A stretch of DNA of 64,000 nt, taken from assembly GCA_036504235.1 (NCBI GenBank), contig DASXVN010000027.1, positions 1 through 64,000 on the forward strand, written 5' to 3'. Of the stretch, positions 41,922 to 51,133 are shown in pieces. A program made the translations under genes and the position numbers. Source of the stretch: Zipacnadum sp036504235. GTDB taxonomy: Bacteria; Armatimonadota; Zipacnadia; Zipacnadales; Zipacnadaceae. Numbering within the stretch: position 1 is the stretch's first letter; the number at the start of each line of letters is the position of its first letter. The notes beneath the pieces were generated by a model. The model was not told where the DNA came from and made no database searches. It was given only the letters and a program-made list of their open reading frames with translations.

Positions 41922-41950
41922 TTGACACCGCTTGCCCCGGTCCCTACAAT
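41922..41950 (+). promoter_or_regulatory. Promoter of the pilus gene cluster
   Basis: TTGACA (41922-41927), exactly 17 bases, TACAAT (41945-41950), 80 bases upstream of the pilB ATG. It is the closest match to a housekeeping promoter in the window. Confidence 0.85.
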
Positions 41951-42030
41951 GTTCTTATCAGGGATTAGCAGCAGACAGATCCGGCGGAATCACCCACGTC
42001 GGCTATCCCCTCAACCGAGGTGTACTCACG

Positions 42031-43869
42031 ATGCGCAGACCCGGTGGTCAGAAGCAGATTGGCCAGATGCTGATCGAGAAGGGGCTCCTCAACCCCGAAC
42101 AACTTCGGCAGGCCCTGGAGACGCAGAAACAGACCACCCAGCTAATTGGTGAAGTGCTGGTGGACTTGGGCTTCGTGCAGCGCCAGGCGCTCTACGAGAC
42201 CCTGGCCGAGCAGCTCCGCATTCCCTATCTGGACGTGAGCCTGGATACGGTGGACGCCTCCGTCGCCACCCTCCTGTCCCGGGAAGACGCCGAGCGCTAC
42301 CGGGCGATTCCGGTGGGGCGCGAGGAGACCGGAGCCATCCGCGTGGCTATGGCCGAGCCGGGCGACGTCATCGCCATGGACGCGCTGCGGATGCAGCTCC
42401 AGGTGCAGGTCAGCCCGGTCCTGGGCGACCCCGACGCCATTCACGCCACCATCGCCAAGGCTTTTGAGCGCAGCGCCGCCAACCCGGCGGCGGCCTCGGC
42501 CGCCGCTCCCGGCCCGATGACTCGTTCCGCCGGCGGAGCCGGGGGCCCCATGAGCATGGGCTCCGGCGGCCTGGACATGCAGGCGCTGGCCGAGTCCGTC
42601 CGCGACGGCAGCCTGCTGGGGACCACGGAGGACTCGGATAACGCCGAGGGCCGCCTGGAGATGGGGGACCGCATCGGCGAGTTGGCCGACGAGGCCCCGA
42701 TCATCAAGATCGCCAAGCTGGTCATCCAGCGCTCCATTCACGAGCGGGCCAGCGATATCCACGTGGAACCTTACCAGAACCGGGTCCGCGTACGCTATCG
42801 GATTGACGGCGTGCTGCACGATGTGCTCCAGCTCCCCAAATACGTTCATGCGCCGCTGATCTCGCGCTTTAAGATCATGTCGAACATGAACATCGCAGAA
42901 AAGCGCGTGCCCCAGGACGGGCGCATGCACGTGCGCCACTCCGACCGCGACTTTGACCTGCGCGCCTCTGTCATTCCCACCACCTCCGGCGAGAAGATGG
43001 TCATGCGGATTCTCGACAAGACCTCTATCGAGCGCGGCATGGACACCCTGGGCTTCAAGCCCAAGATGCTGGCCGACATCGAGCGCCTGGTCGAGCAGCC
43101 CAACGGCATGATCCTGTCCACCGGCCCGACCGGAAGCGGCAAGACCACCACCCAGTACAACATCCTCAACCACATCCTCTCGGTGGAGACCAACATCATC
43201 ACCGTCGAGGACCCGGTTGAGTTCCAGCTCGATGGTCTCTCGCAGGTAAACGTAAACCGCAAGGCCGGTCTGACCTTCGCCGTCGCCCTGAAGTACTTCC
43301 TGCGCCAGGACCCCGATATCATCCTGGTCGGCGAAATCCGCGACCTGGAGACCTCCGAAATCGCCATTCAGGCCGCTCTGACCGGTCACTTGGTCTTGAG
43401 CACGCTGCACACCAACGACGCGCCCTCCACGGTTACGCGTCTGACCGACATGGGTGTGGAGCCCTTCCTGATCTCGTCGTCCATCATCTGCTCGCTCTCC
43501 CAGCGCCTGGCCCGACGTATCTGCCCCCAGTGCGCGGAGCCGTATCAGCCGCGGCGCGACCTGCTGATCGGGTTTGGCTTTGACCCGGACGCGTCCGAGA
43601 ACAAGGACCACGTGTTCATGCACGGGCGCGGCTGCGACAACTGCCGCGGCACCGGCTACCGGGGACGCATCGGCATCTACGAGTTGCTGATTATGAACCC
43701 CGAGATCTCCGAACTGATCGTCAAACGCGCTTCGGCCGGGCAGATCCGCGAGGCCGCGCTGGCCTCCGGCATGACCACCCTGGCCGAGGACGGCTTCGGC
43801 AAGGTCATGGAGGGCATTACCACCGTCGAGGACTTGCAGCGCGTCGTCTTCACCGCCGGTATGTGGTAG
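42031..43869 (+). CDS. pilB: Type IV pilus/type II secretion assembly ATPase (PilB/GspE)
   Basis: A 612-residue cytoplasmic hexameric ATPase that powers pilus extension or pseudopilus assembly. An N-terminal MshEN-like domain (QIGQMLIEKGLLNPEQLRQA) is followed by a variable linker rich in Gly, Ala and Ser (about 150-195) and the motor. That carries RASDIHVEP, Walker A GPTGSGKTTT at about 365, an Asp box TVEDPVEF, Walker B ILVGEIRD and a His box. A four-Cys zinc site (CPQC at about 497 and CDNC at about 534) is typical of PilB/GspE and absent from PilT. GAGGTG stands 9 bases before the ATG. Confidence 0.95.
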   Translation: MRRPGGQKQIGQMLIEKGLLNPEQLRQALETQKQTTQLIGEVLVDLGFVQRQALYETLAEQLRIPYLDVSLDTVDASVATLLSREDAERYRAIPVGREETGAIRVAMAEPGDVIAMDALRMQLQVQVSPVLGDPDAIHATIAKAFERSAANPAAASAAAPGPMTRSAGGAGGPMSMGSGGLDMQALAESVRDGSLLGTTEDSDNAEGRLEMGDRIGELADEAPIIKIAKLVIQRSIHERASDIHVEPYQNRVRVRYRIDGVLHDVLQLPKYVHAPLISRFKIMSNMNIAEKRVPQDGRMHVRHSDRDFDLRASVIPTTSGEKMVMRILDKTSIERGMDTLGFKPKMLADIERLVEQPNGMILSTGPTGSGKTTTQYNILNHILSVETNIITVEDPVEFQLDGLSQVNVNRKAGLTFAVALKYFLRQDPDIILVGEIRDLETSEIAIQAALTGHLVLSTLHTNDAPSTVTRLTDMGVEPFLISSSIICSLSQRLARRICPQCAEPYQPRRDLLIGFGFDPDASENKDHVFMHGRGCDNCRGTGYRGRIGIYELLIMNPEISELIVKRASAGQIREAALASGMTTLAEDGFGKVMEGITTVEDLQRVVFTAGMW

Positions 43870-43938
43870 CGGCTCGCGCCCGGCGCCGCCGGGCGACCCG
43901 CCGCTCTTTGCTAAGTTCATCAGGACAGGAGTAACCGC

Positions 43939-45093
43939 ATGGCAACTGAAGAAAAGGCACCGGCCGCACCCCAGCCCCAGGCGCCCGGGGGCATGACTCG
44001 CCCCGCCAAGGCGCAGCGCAAGCCGATTGATGTCGTCCATATAGATGAACTGCTCGAGATCGTCGTGGAGACCAACGCCTCCGACTTACACCTGTGCGTG
44101 GGTCTGCCGCCGATCATGCGCATCGACGGTGAGCTGAAGGCTACCCGCTACGAGCTGTTTGAGCCGCCCATCGTGCAGCGGATGATCTACGACATCTTGA
44201 CCGACGATCAGGTCCAGCGCTTCGAGACCGAGATGGAGCTGGACTGCTCGTACGCCATGCGCAAGATCGCGCGCTTCCGCGTCAACGTCTACCGCGACCG
44301 CGGCAACGTGGCGGCGGCCCTGCGACTTATTCCCACCAAGATCCCCAGCATCCAGCAACTGGGTCTGCCGCCGATCATCGAAGACCTGGCCAAGCGGCCC
44401 CGCGGCCTGCTGCTGGTCACCGGTCCCACCGGTAGCGGTAAGTCCACGACCCTGGCCTCGGTTATCAACATGATCAACACCGAGCGGGCCGAGCATATCG
44501 TCACCATCGAGGACCCGATCGAGTACCTGCACACGCACAAGAAGTCGGTTATCAACCAGCGCGAGGTGGGAGAAGACACCACCAGTTTCCGGGAAGCCCT
44601 CCGCCGCGTCCTGCGCGAAGACCCCGACATCATCCTCGTCGGCGAAATGCGCGACCTGGAGACCATCGCCCTGGCCGTAACCTGCGCTGAAACCGGTCAC
44701 CTGGTCTTCGGCACCCTGCACACCAACAACGCGGCCGAGTCCGTCGACCGCATGATTGACGTTTTCCCTCCCGAGCAGCAGGAGCAGATCCGCGTCCAGC
44801 TTTCCAACAACCTGGTCGCCATTCTCTCCCAGCAGCTCCTGCCGCGCGCCGGGCAGCCCGGCCGCGTGGCCGCGATTGAGGTCATGGTCGCCACCTCGGC
44901 TATCCGCAACCTCATCCGCGAAAACAAGGCCCACCAGATGCACTCCATCCTGCAGACCGGCATGAAGGACGGGATGCAGTCCATGGACCAGGCGCTGCGC
45001 GACCTGTACAAGCAGGGCCTGATTACCCATGAAGTGGCCGCGCGCCGCAGTCACAACCCCGCCGAGTTGGAGAAGCTGATCGCCGGCGAGTAG
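43939..45093 (+). CDS. pilT: Pilus retraction ATPase PilT
   Basis: A 384-residue ATPase. After a Pro/Ala-rich start it has ASDLHLCVGLPPIMRIDGEL, Walker A GPTGSGKSTT at about 162, TIEDPIEYLH, Walker B ILVGEMRD and the PilT-specific ending pattern with AIRNLIRENKAHQM. The zinc cysteines of PilB are absent. PilT drives pilus disassembly and twitching and is usually absent from true type II secretion systems, which favours a type IV pilus here. AGGAG precedes the ATG. It is 69 bases downstream of pilB. Confidence 0.95.
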   Translation: MATEEKAPAAPQPQAPGGMTRPAKAQRKPIDVVHIDELLEIVVETNASDLHLCVGLPPIMRIDGELKATRYELFEPPIVQRMIYDILTDDQVQRFETEMELDCSYAMRKIARFRVNVYRDRGNVAAALRLIPTKIPSIQQLGLPPIIEDLAKRPRGLLLVTGPTGSGKSTTLASVINMINTERAEHIVTIEDPIEYLHTHKKSVINQREVGEDTTSFREALRRVLREDPDIILVGEMRDLETIALAVTCAETGHLVFGTLHTNNAAESVDRMIDVFPPEQQEQIRVQLSNNLVAILSQQLLPRAGQPGRVAAIEVMVATSAIRNLIRENKAHQMHSILQTGMKDGMQSMDQALRDLYKQGLITHEVAARRSHNPAELEKLIAGE

Positions 45094-45122
45094 ACGCGGC
45101 GTGTAAGGCGGCGCGGCGTGGG

Positions 45123-45128
45123 TATAAT
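45123..45128 (+). promoter_or_regulatory. Possible -10 box upstream of pilC
   Basis: A perfect TATAAT in the 143-base gap between pilT and pilC, but with no good -35 at 17 bases. It may give extra transcription of pilC. Confidence 0.35.
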
Positions 45129-45236
45129 CACTAGTGCCGATACCGCAGCACGTCGGCAGGTTGTCGGACGCGGTCGTCGAGAGCGGCGAAGCGACGGTTA
45201 ACCCGGCGGTGACTCGTCCAGAGGGGAAGTGGCCCG

Positions 45237-46478
45237 ATGCCCACCTATGCTTATGTAGCCAGAGACAAAACCGGAAAGCAGTCCCCGGGGACGCAAGAGG
45301 CGGCCAGCAAAGATGCGCTGGTGCAGGCGTTGCGCTCCAAGGGGCTGCACGTCAGCAAGATCGAAGAGAAGAAGCTGGCGGCTCGCGCCAAGGCGAAGAG
45401 TTCCGGCAAGGTCGGCTTCCTCAAGGGCAAGGTCAAGCTCCGGGACATCTCCATCTTCTGCCGCCAGTTCGCCACCATGATCAACGCCGGCGTCTCGCTG
45501 GTGCGCTGCCTGGACGTACTGGAGCAGCAGACCAGCTCGCCGCGACTCAAGCAGGTCATCCGCGATATTGAGGGCGAGATCGAGGGCGGCGCCAGCCTGT
45601 CCCGGGCTATGGCCAAGTACCCCCGCGTCTTTTCGAACCTGGCGGTCGGTCTGGTCCGCGCGGGCGAGGTCGGCGGTGTGCTCGACGACACTCTGGAGCG
45701 ACTGGCCGGATTTATGGAAGCCGACATGGAACTGCGCCGCAAGGTCAAGGCCGCCATGACCTACCCGGTCATCGTCCTGATCATGGCCGGCGGCATCGTT
45801 CTGTTCCTGTCCGTTTTCATCTTGCCCAAGTTCATCCAGCTCTTCAAGGACCTGGGGATGAAGCCGGATGAGTTCCCGATTATGACCAAGATGCTGATGA
45901 ACTTCAGTAACTTCGTCATCAAGTACTGGTGGGCGTGCATCCTGATCGTGGTGGGCCTCTGGATCGGCTTTAACCGCATCAAGGCCACCAAGACCGGGGC
46001 CCGCTACATGGACATGATCAAGCTGAAGATCCCGGTCATGGGCAGCCTCACCCACAAGATCGCCATGGCTCGCTTCTCGCGCACGTTGGCGACGCTGCTG
46101 TCCTCCGGTGTACCGATTCTGCAGGCGATGGAGACCACGGCCGGGACCGTGGACAACTCCCTGATTCAGGACGCGATCCTGGCCGCTCGCGCCAGTATCC
46201 GCGAGGGTGACACGATCGCCGACCCGCTGGCCGCCTCCAAGCAGTTCCCGCCCATGGTCGTGCAGATGATCACCATCGGCGAGGAGACGGGACAGCTCGA
46301 CTCGATGCTGCAGAAGGTCGCGGAGTTCTACGAGAGTGAAGTGGACGCGGCTCTGGAAGGGCTGACTTCCGCTATCGAGCCGGTAATGATCGTCGGCCTG
46401 GGCGGGGTGGTTCTGTTCATCCTGATCGCCCTGTGGATGCCGCTGATTTCCGTTATCCAGAAGCTTACCGAGGGGTAG
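45237..46478 (+). CDS. pilC: Type IV pilus inner-membrane platform protein PilC
   Basis: A 413-residue membrane protein of the T2SSF family. It begins MPTYAYVARDKTGKQSPGTQ, as PilC and GspF do, then has two homologous cytoplasmic helical domains (FCRQFATMINAGVSLVRCLD and ARFSRTLATLLSSGVPILQA) and three membrane helices, the last ending in LWMPLISVIQKLTEG. It forms the base on which PilB and PilT work. AGGGGAAG is upstream of the ATG. Confidence 0.95.
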   Translation: MPTYAYVARDKTGKQSPGTQEAASKDALVQALRSKGLHVSKIEEKKLAARAKAKSSGKVGFLKGKVKLRDISIFCRQFATMINAGVSLVRCLDVLEQQTSSPRLKQVIRDIEGEIEGGASLSRAMAKYPRVFSNLAVGLVRAGEVGGVLDDTLERLAGFMEADMELRRKVKAAMTYPVIVLIMAGGIVLFLSVFILPKFIQLFKDLGMKPDEFPIMTKMLMNFSNFVIKYWWACILIVVGLWIGFNRIKATKTGARYMDMIKLKIPVMGSLTHKIAMARFSRTLATLLSSGVPILQAMETTAGTVDNSLIQDAILAARASIREGDTIADPLAASKQFPPMVVQMITIGEETGQLDSMLQKVAEFYESEVDAALEGLTSAIEPVMIVGLGGVVLFILIALWMPLISVIQKLTEG

Positions 46479-46673
46479 GCAGCCGCGCCGGCGCGGGCCG
46501 GCGAGGGGCAGGGGGGCCTGGCGCGAACCGGTGGGGGGAGAGTTCCTCCGACCGGAGCACGGCAGGCTCTGCGGTTTGTGCCCGGAGATGATGCGGTTGA
46601 CGCCCCCGCCGGGGCGGACGAGCCGCGGGCGCCGAAGCTCGGAACGACAGTGCAGGGAGGGGAGCACATCGCC

Positions 46674-47513
46674 TTGGACGGACCCGCTTTGTGGGTCATG
46701 GCCGCGCTCGTGGGAGCGACGGTCGGATCCTTCCTCAACGTGGTCATCTACCGGCTGCCCCAGCGGCAATCGCTGGTCTTTCCCCCCTCCCATTGCTTCT
46801 CCTGCGGCGAGCGGTTGACCGTGATTGACCTGTTCCCGGTGCTGAGCTACGTTTTCCTGCGGGGACGCTGCCGGCATTGCGGCAAGAGCTTCAGCCCCCG
46901 GTATGCGTTGGTGGAGGCGGCGACGGCCGCCCTGGCGGTGGCCGCGGTCTACAACTTTGGCGCCACCTGGTACGCCGGAGCCGTCTTCGTGGCCATCTGC
47001 GCGCTGATGGTCGCCATCTTCGTGGATATTGACCACATGATCATCCCCGACCAGGTGCCGCTGATCCTCTTCGCCCTGGGGGTGGCGGTGGACGTCTACC
47101 GGCTGTTCACCTTCGGCGCGGGCGAGGCCGTCCAGTGGACCGAGAAGGTCGGCGGGGGCACCTCCACCGTCTATCTGCCCATGTCGGTGGTGGGAGCGCT
47201 GATCGGCGGAGGTCTGTTTTTGGCGCTGGGCTGGCTGTTTGAGAAGGCCATGCGCCGACCGGCCCTGGGGCTGGGCGACGTGAAGCTGGCCGCCGGCGTG
47301 GGCGCGCTGCTGGGGCCGGGCTTGGGTTTCCTGGCTTTCTTTCTGCTGTCCATGGTCAGCGGCGCGGTGATCTCCATTCTACTCATCGCCCTGCGGGTGA
47401 GGCGGCGGGACCAGTACATCCCTTTCGGGCCGATGCTGGCGGCGGCGGCGATGGGGATGTTGCTGTGGCCGGACGTGCTCACGCCCTGGGTGTTGCATTT
47501 CTACCGGGGGTAG
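46674..47513 (+). CDS. pilD: Prepilin peptidase/N-methyltransferase (A24)
   Basis: A membrane enzyme of about 279 residues that cleaves the leader of prepilins and methylates the new N-terminus. GSFLNVVIYRLP in the first helix, a zinc site CFSC...CRHC, the catalytic Asp in FVDIDHMIIPD and GLGDVKL (GxGD) are all present. Eight hydrophobic segments fit the family. The start is uncertain: a TTG at 46674 lies 9 bases after GGGAGGGGAG, whereas a longer frame begins with GTG at 46578. Its substrates should include the prepilins that follow and those at 11-16 kb. Confidence 0.93.
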   Translation: MDGPALWVMAALVGATVGSFLNVVIYRLPQRQSLVFPPSHCFSCGERLTVIDLFPVLSYVFLRGRCRHCGKSFSPRYALVEAATAALAVAAVYNFGATWYAGAVFVAICALMVAIFVDIDHMIIPDQVPLILFALGVAVDVYRLFTFGAGEAVQWTEKVGGGTSTVYLPMSVVGALIGGGLFLALGWLFEKAMRRPALGLGDVKLAAGVGALLGPGLGFLAFFLLSMVSGAVISILLIALRVRRRDQYIPFGPMLAAAAMGMLLWPDVLTPWVLHFYRG

Positions 47514-47628
47514 AACGGACCTAAGTAGACGCCACGGTTTATACACGGATATGCTGGGTATCCTAACGACAGAGGGCCAGCCGAGCAGGCTGCGGGGGCA
47601 CCGGACTCGGCGCCAGAAGGGACCGACC

Positions 47629-48384
47629 ATGAGAATTCGCGCGGCACTGAGGGCCTTCACCCTCATCGAGATGCTCGTCGTGATCACCATAATTGCCATT
47701 CTCGCCGGGCTGCTTATGCCCGTATTCAACACGGTGCGAGTCAAGCAGCGCGAGAATACCTGTATTGCGAATCTCCACGCCCTGGGCGTCGCCCTCAAGC
47801 AGTACCAGGCCGACAACCACGCCTATCCGCTGTGGCCGTGGTATGACGGCAACCGCTATCAGGGCGGCTTCTCCGCGCTTTTCCCGGAGTTCGTGACCGA
47901 CAAGAACCTGTTCATCTGCCCCGACGACGAGGACGGCCGCAAGGATATGGAGGCCGCCAAGAGCAGGGTTTACTGCACCTACAACGGCGTCATTGACCCC
48001 GCCACCTGGCAGTTCGTGATACTGAACGGGCATCCGGAGCGCCTCTACAACTACTTTGGCTATACCGCGGACGGGTTCGACCTCTACACGCCGCCGGCTG
48101 GGGACAATCCGTACCCCATGCCCGGCCCGCCCTCCAATAGCCCGCTGCCGGCCTGGCTAGTCTCTCAGGGCCTGAGCTGGCGCTTCTATCCGCGGCTGGT
48201 CAACCGCTACGCGCCGGACAACACGATCGTGACGCACTGCCCGCACCACCGGACCCACTACGGCGATGCGAGCCGGGCTATGGACCCGGTGCTGCGGCTC
48301 AATGGGGAAGCCAAGAAAGTGGTAGCCTCCTCCATGTACACCCCGGACAGCAGCGGATTCGCTCCGTGGGTGACCCAGAAATAG
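47629..48384 (+). CDS. Prepilin-like protein (GspG/DUF1559-like N-terminus)
   Basis: A 251-residue protein starting MRIRAALRAFTLIEMLVVIT. The residue before Phe is Ala instead of the usual Gly, so peptidase cleavage may be less efficient. The assembly helix leads into ENTCIANLHALGVALKQYQA, a conserved feature of GspG-like pseudopilins. LFICPDDEDGRKD and the later Tyr/Pro-rich region have no match I know, and no H-X9-DG motif is seen. GAAGGGACC precedes the ATG at 47629. It is 115 bases after pilD. Confidence 0.82.
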   Translation: MRIRAALRAFTLIEMLVVITIIAILAGLLMPVFNTVRVKQRENTCIANLHALGVALKQYQADNHAYPLWPWYDGNRYQGGFSALFPEFVTDKNLFICPDDEDGRKDMEAAKSRVYCTYNGVIDPATWQFVILNGHPERLYNYFGYTADGFDLYTPPAGDNPYPMPGPPSNSPLPAWLVSQGLSWRFYPRLVNRYAPDNTIVTHCPHHRTHYGDASRAMDPVLRLNGEAKKVVASSMYTPDSSGFAPWVTQK

Positions 48385-48400
48385 CCGAGGCGGCTGCTCG

Positions 48401-48431
48401 GTATGAAATTCATACTGTATGAATTTCATAC
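48401..48431. promoter_or_regulatory. 31-bp perfect palindrome upstream of the minor-pilin genes
   Basis: GTATGAAATTCATAC (48401-48415), one T, then GTATGAATTTCATAC (48417-48431) are exact reverse complements. Each arm is itself nearly palindromic. It is AT-rich in GC-rich surroundings, has no T-run, and lies 116 bases before the next start. It is more likely an operator than a terminator. Confidence 0.7.
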
Positions 48432-48546
48432 ACGCACCACGGCCGGCAGTCATCGGTGAAACTGACTTCCGCTCCCAACGGTGGTTTTCACTCTTGCTCA
48501 AAACGGGTAAAACAGAGGTAAGACCCTCTGAGGACGGCGAAGGACT

Positions 48547-50226
48547 ATGGCAAAGAGAACTCGGCGCAACTGCCTCACGGTAGGCGGAGGTCTCCGCAGC
48601 GGACGACGTGGCCGCGGCGGTATGACCCTGGTGGAAGTGCTCGTGGCGATGTCCGTGCTGCTAGTGGGCATTTGGGGCGTGGCGGCGGGCTTCCCCCGCT
48701 TGCTGGGCGCCGTGCGCGACGAGGGGCGCCGGACGCAGATGACGCGGCTGGCCGAGGCGACGCTGGCGCGGCTGATCGCGGATCCGTCGGGTCTGCCGCA
48801 GATGATCGCCGGGGACCCCAACCTCTCGCCTTACGCTGTGCCGATCGATCCGGATGACCTGAGCCTGGGGGGCAACCCGCTCAACGGCCGCGACGACGTG
48901 CTGCAGGTGACGGGCGAGCGAGGCGTGATCCCAGCGCTGCAGGGCAACGGCGCCGTCGGCGTCGTCTACCCGCTGAAAGTCGGCCGCGCGAATCCGCTGG
49001 GCGCTTTTACGGTCTCGGAGGTCGTGTCGCTGACGGCGCTGGATCAGTTGCCGCCCAATCCGCAACTGGCCGACGGGACCTTCTTCCTGAAGCCGGACGG
49101 ATCATTTGTGCTACCCGCGTCACTGCAGGACTGCCGGCTGCTGGTCAGCTATGCGTGGCGCGATAACAGCGGCGGCGTCCACTTTGTGCAGCGCGAGACG
49201 GTCAATATTGCCGCCGGCGTCGGGTCGGTGGCCGCGGCCGGCTCCGGCAACACCGCCTTCGGCGGGATCGTGGAGGGCTCCTACTCCGGCGAACTGCTGA
49301 ACGGCTTTATAGTGAATCCTCCGGGCCAGACGGTGCTGGCCGGTCAGGTCAGCCCGGACCCCGCGGGCGCGGTGCTCATCTTCAACGCCGCCGACGCGGG
49401 CCGGCGTATTCAGGTGGACTACACCCTCCAGGTGGAGGCCGGCAGCACGCGGCGGGCGCGGGAGATCTGGGAGGACCAGGTCCTGTCCTCCGCCTCCGCC
49501 ACGCCGGACGGGGCTACCGGTTTCTCCTTCGTCAACGTGCAACTTAGCGCCACCGGGCTGGCCAGCGCGCCGAATGCGACCGGCCGCGACCCGCTGGTGA
49601 ACTTCGCGCCCACGCCGGGACCCAATCCCCCGCAGGTGTCCACGCACGTGCTGGCGGTGGACCTGGCCACGGGGCAGAACTACTATGAGGGCACGGGGAT
49701 TGACCAGATTGACTACGCGCGGGGCCGGATCCGCCTGCGCGTGTCGAATACGGCCCCCAGCCCCCTGGGACATCCGCTGCGGTTCTTCTACCACACGGAG
49801 AATGACGGGATGCTGACGGTGCTCCGGGCGCCGGAGTGGTTCCTGCCCGGCGACATTATCGGGATTAGCCAGCCGGGTCTGTCGTACCTCGTGACCAAGG
49901 TGGGCACGGCTACGGTGCTGGACTTCGCCTCCGGCCTGGACCCGGTTTCCAGCCAGGCCGTGAGCACCTCGGCCGGGAGCATGGTGTCGGTGGACTATCT
50001 GCGAGGCGATGCTACTAACCCGCAGCGAGTGATGGGCGAATTGCATACGATTCCCGTATCGGCCAACGGGGGGCAGTTCCCGATTACGCTCAATCAGACG
50101 GATGTGCTGAGCGTGGTTGCGGTCCGCGGCGCTTCGTTGCGGGTGCGGGCCTGGTGGCGGGCGGAGAACGGCCGGCAGCAGTTTGTGGACGTCGATACCC
50201 TGGTTCCGGGGGCGCCTGCATCCTAG
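48547..50226 (+). CDS. Large PilV-like prepilin
   Basis: A 559-residue protein, several times the usual 150-200. The leader ends RGRGG, followed by MTLVEVLVAMSVLLVGIWGV with Glu at +5, as in PilV/GspI minor pilins. The C-terminal 500 residues are beta-rich with repeated elements (FTVSEVVSLTAL, FVLPASLQDCRLLVSYAWRD, VLIFNAADAGRRIQVDYTLQ). AAGGACT precedes the ATG. A minor pilin at a pilus tip carrying an extra domain is a reasonable reading. Confidence 0.75.
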   Translation: MAKRTRRNCLTVGGGLRSGRRGRGGMTLVEVLVAMSVLLVGIWGVAAGFPRLLGAVRDEGRRTQMTRLAEATLARLIADPSGLPQMIAGDPNLSPYAVPIDPDDLSLGGNPLNGRDDVLQVTGERGVIPALQGNGAVGVVYPLKVGRANPLGAFTVSEVVSLTALDQLPPNPQLADGTFFLKPDGSFVLPASLQDCRLLVSYAWRDNSGGVHFVQRETVNIAAGVGSVAAAGSGNTAFGGIVEGSYSGELLNGFIVNPPGQTVLAGQVSPDPAGAVLIFNAADAGRRIQVDYTLQVEAGSTRRAREIWEDQVLSSASATPDGATGFSFVNVQLSATGLASAPNATGRDPLVNFAPTPGPNPPQVSTHVLAVDLATGQNYYEGTGIDQIDYARGRIRLRVSNTAPSPLGHPLRFFYHTENDGMLTVLRAPEWFLPGDIIGISQPGLSYLVTKVGTATVLDFASGLDPVSSQAVSTSAGSMVSVDYLRGDATNPQRVMGELHTIPVSANGGQFPITLNQTDVLSVVAVRGASLRVRAWWRAENGRQQFVDVDTLVPGAPAS

Positions 50227-50248
50227 GCGCAGATATGGTCTGAGACTT

Positions 50249-51133
50249 ATGCGCGCACGTTCGGGCTTCACTCTAATTGAGTTGCTAGTGGTGGTGGCCA
50301 TCATGGCCATCCTCATGGCCCTGGCCGTGCCGGTGGGCCGGTCCCTGATCGAGAACACGCGGATCAGCACGTGCGCCAACAACCTGCACCGAATCGAGCA
50401 GGCGATCAAGGCGTACACCATGGACTACGGGGGCCCGCCGCCGGTGTGGTTAGCCGAGACCGCCACTCCGGCCACCCCTTACGATGAGATGCTCGCGACG
50501 GACGCGCAGCCGGTGGACCCGGGCACGGGCCTGGCGACCAACCCGCTGATGGTGCTCTATCGAGAAGGCTACCTGCGGGACCGCACGGCGCTGCACTGTC
50601 CGCGCGATAACGGCCACATGGACCCGGCGGCCGACAACTTCTACCAGAGCTACACCGGGCGGCAACTCGACAACACCGCCACGGCGGATCTGGTCAACAT
50701 CAAGTACCAGAACGACCGGGACAGTAGCGATAGTTGGAATGGCAAGGACATTCAGGTGAACCGCTTTAAGTACATGCCCAATCGCATCTTCAACGTGACG
50801 GACCTGCCGGCCTCCGACCCGGCGCAGCATACCTGGGTAACGGCGCCGAGCGACTGGGACGGGCGGCGGATGCTCGCCAAAGGCCAGCGCTCGATTGTCA
50901 CGGGCGGCAAGCAGTACTGGGGGCCGGTGTGCGACCCGAACTGGTCGCCGGCCGACAACGCGATTATCACCTGGTGCGACCTGCACGTGAACGGCTACAC
51001 CAAGAGTGGCGTGGGCCAGTACCAAGTGCTGTATTGGGATGGCAGCGTGGTTATGCTGCCCAAGACCTTGTTCACCCAGGGGACCAATGCAGCCCGCCCG
51101 GCGGATTGGCAGGTGAAGCCAGATGGTAGCTAA
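50249..51133 (+). CDS. Prepilin-like protein
   Basis: A 294-residue protein starting MRARSG-FTLIELLVVVAIM, with the peptidase site after Gly6 and Glu at +5. The mature part has CANNLHRIEQAIKAYTMDYG (as in GspG-type pilins), then a domain with DRTALHCPRDNGHMDP and a late GDG-like YWDGSVVMLPK. The true H-X9-DG spacing is absent. The ATG at 50249 is preferred over a long upstream frame that overlaps the previous gene. It overlaps the next gene by 11 bases. Confidence 0.82.
   Translation: MRARSGFTLIELLVVVAIMAILMALAVPVGRSLIENTRISTCANNLHRIEQAIKAYTMDYGGPPPVWLAETATPATPYDEMLATDAQPVDPGTGLATNPLMVLYREGYLRDRTALHCPRDNGHMDPAADNFYQSYTGRQLDNTATADLVNIKYQNDRDSSDSWNGKDIQVNRFKYMPNRIFNVTDLPASDPAQHTWVTAPSDWDGRRMLAKGQRSIVTGGKQYWGPVCDPNWSPADNAIITWCDLHVNGYTKSGVGQYQVLYWDGSVVMLPKTLFTQGTNAARPADWQVKPDGS

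Noticed and set aside
42031..47513. Type II secretion system
   Set aside because: PilT and PilC/PilD order, with no GspC, D, L or M genes in the window, fit a type IV pilus better; a secretion role is not excluded.
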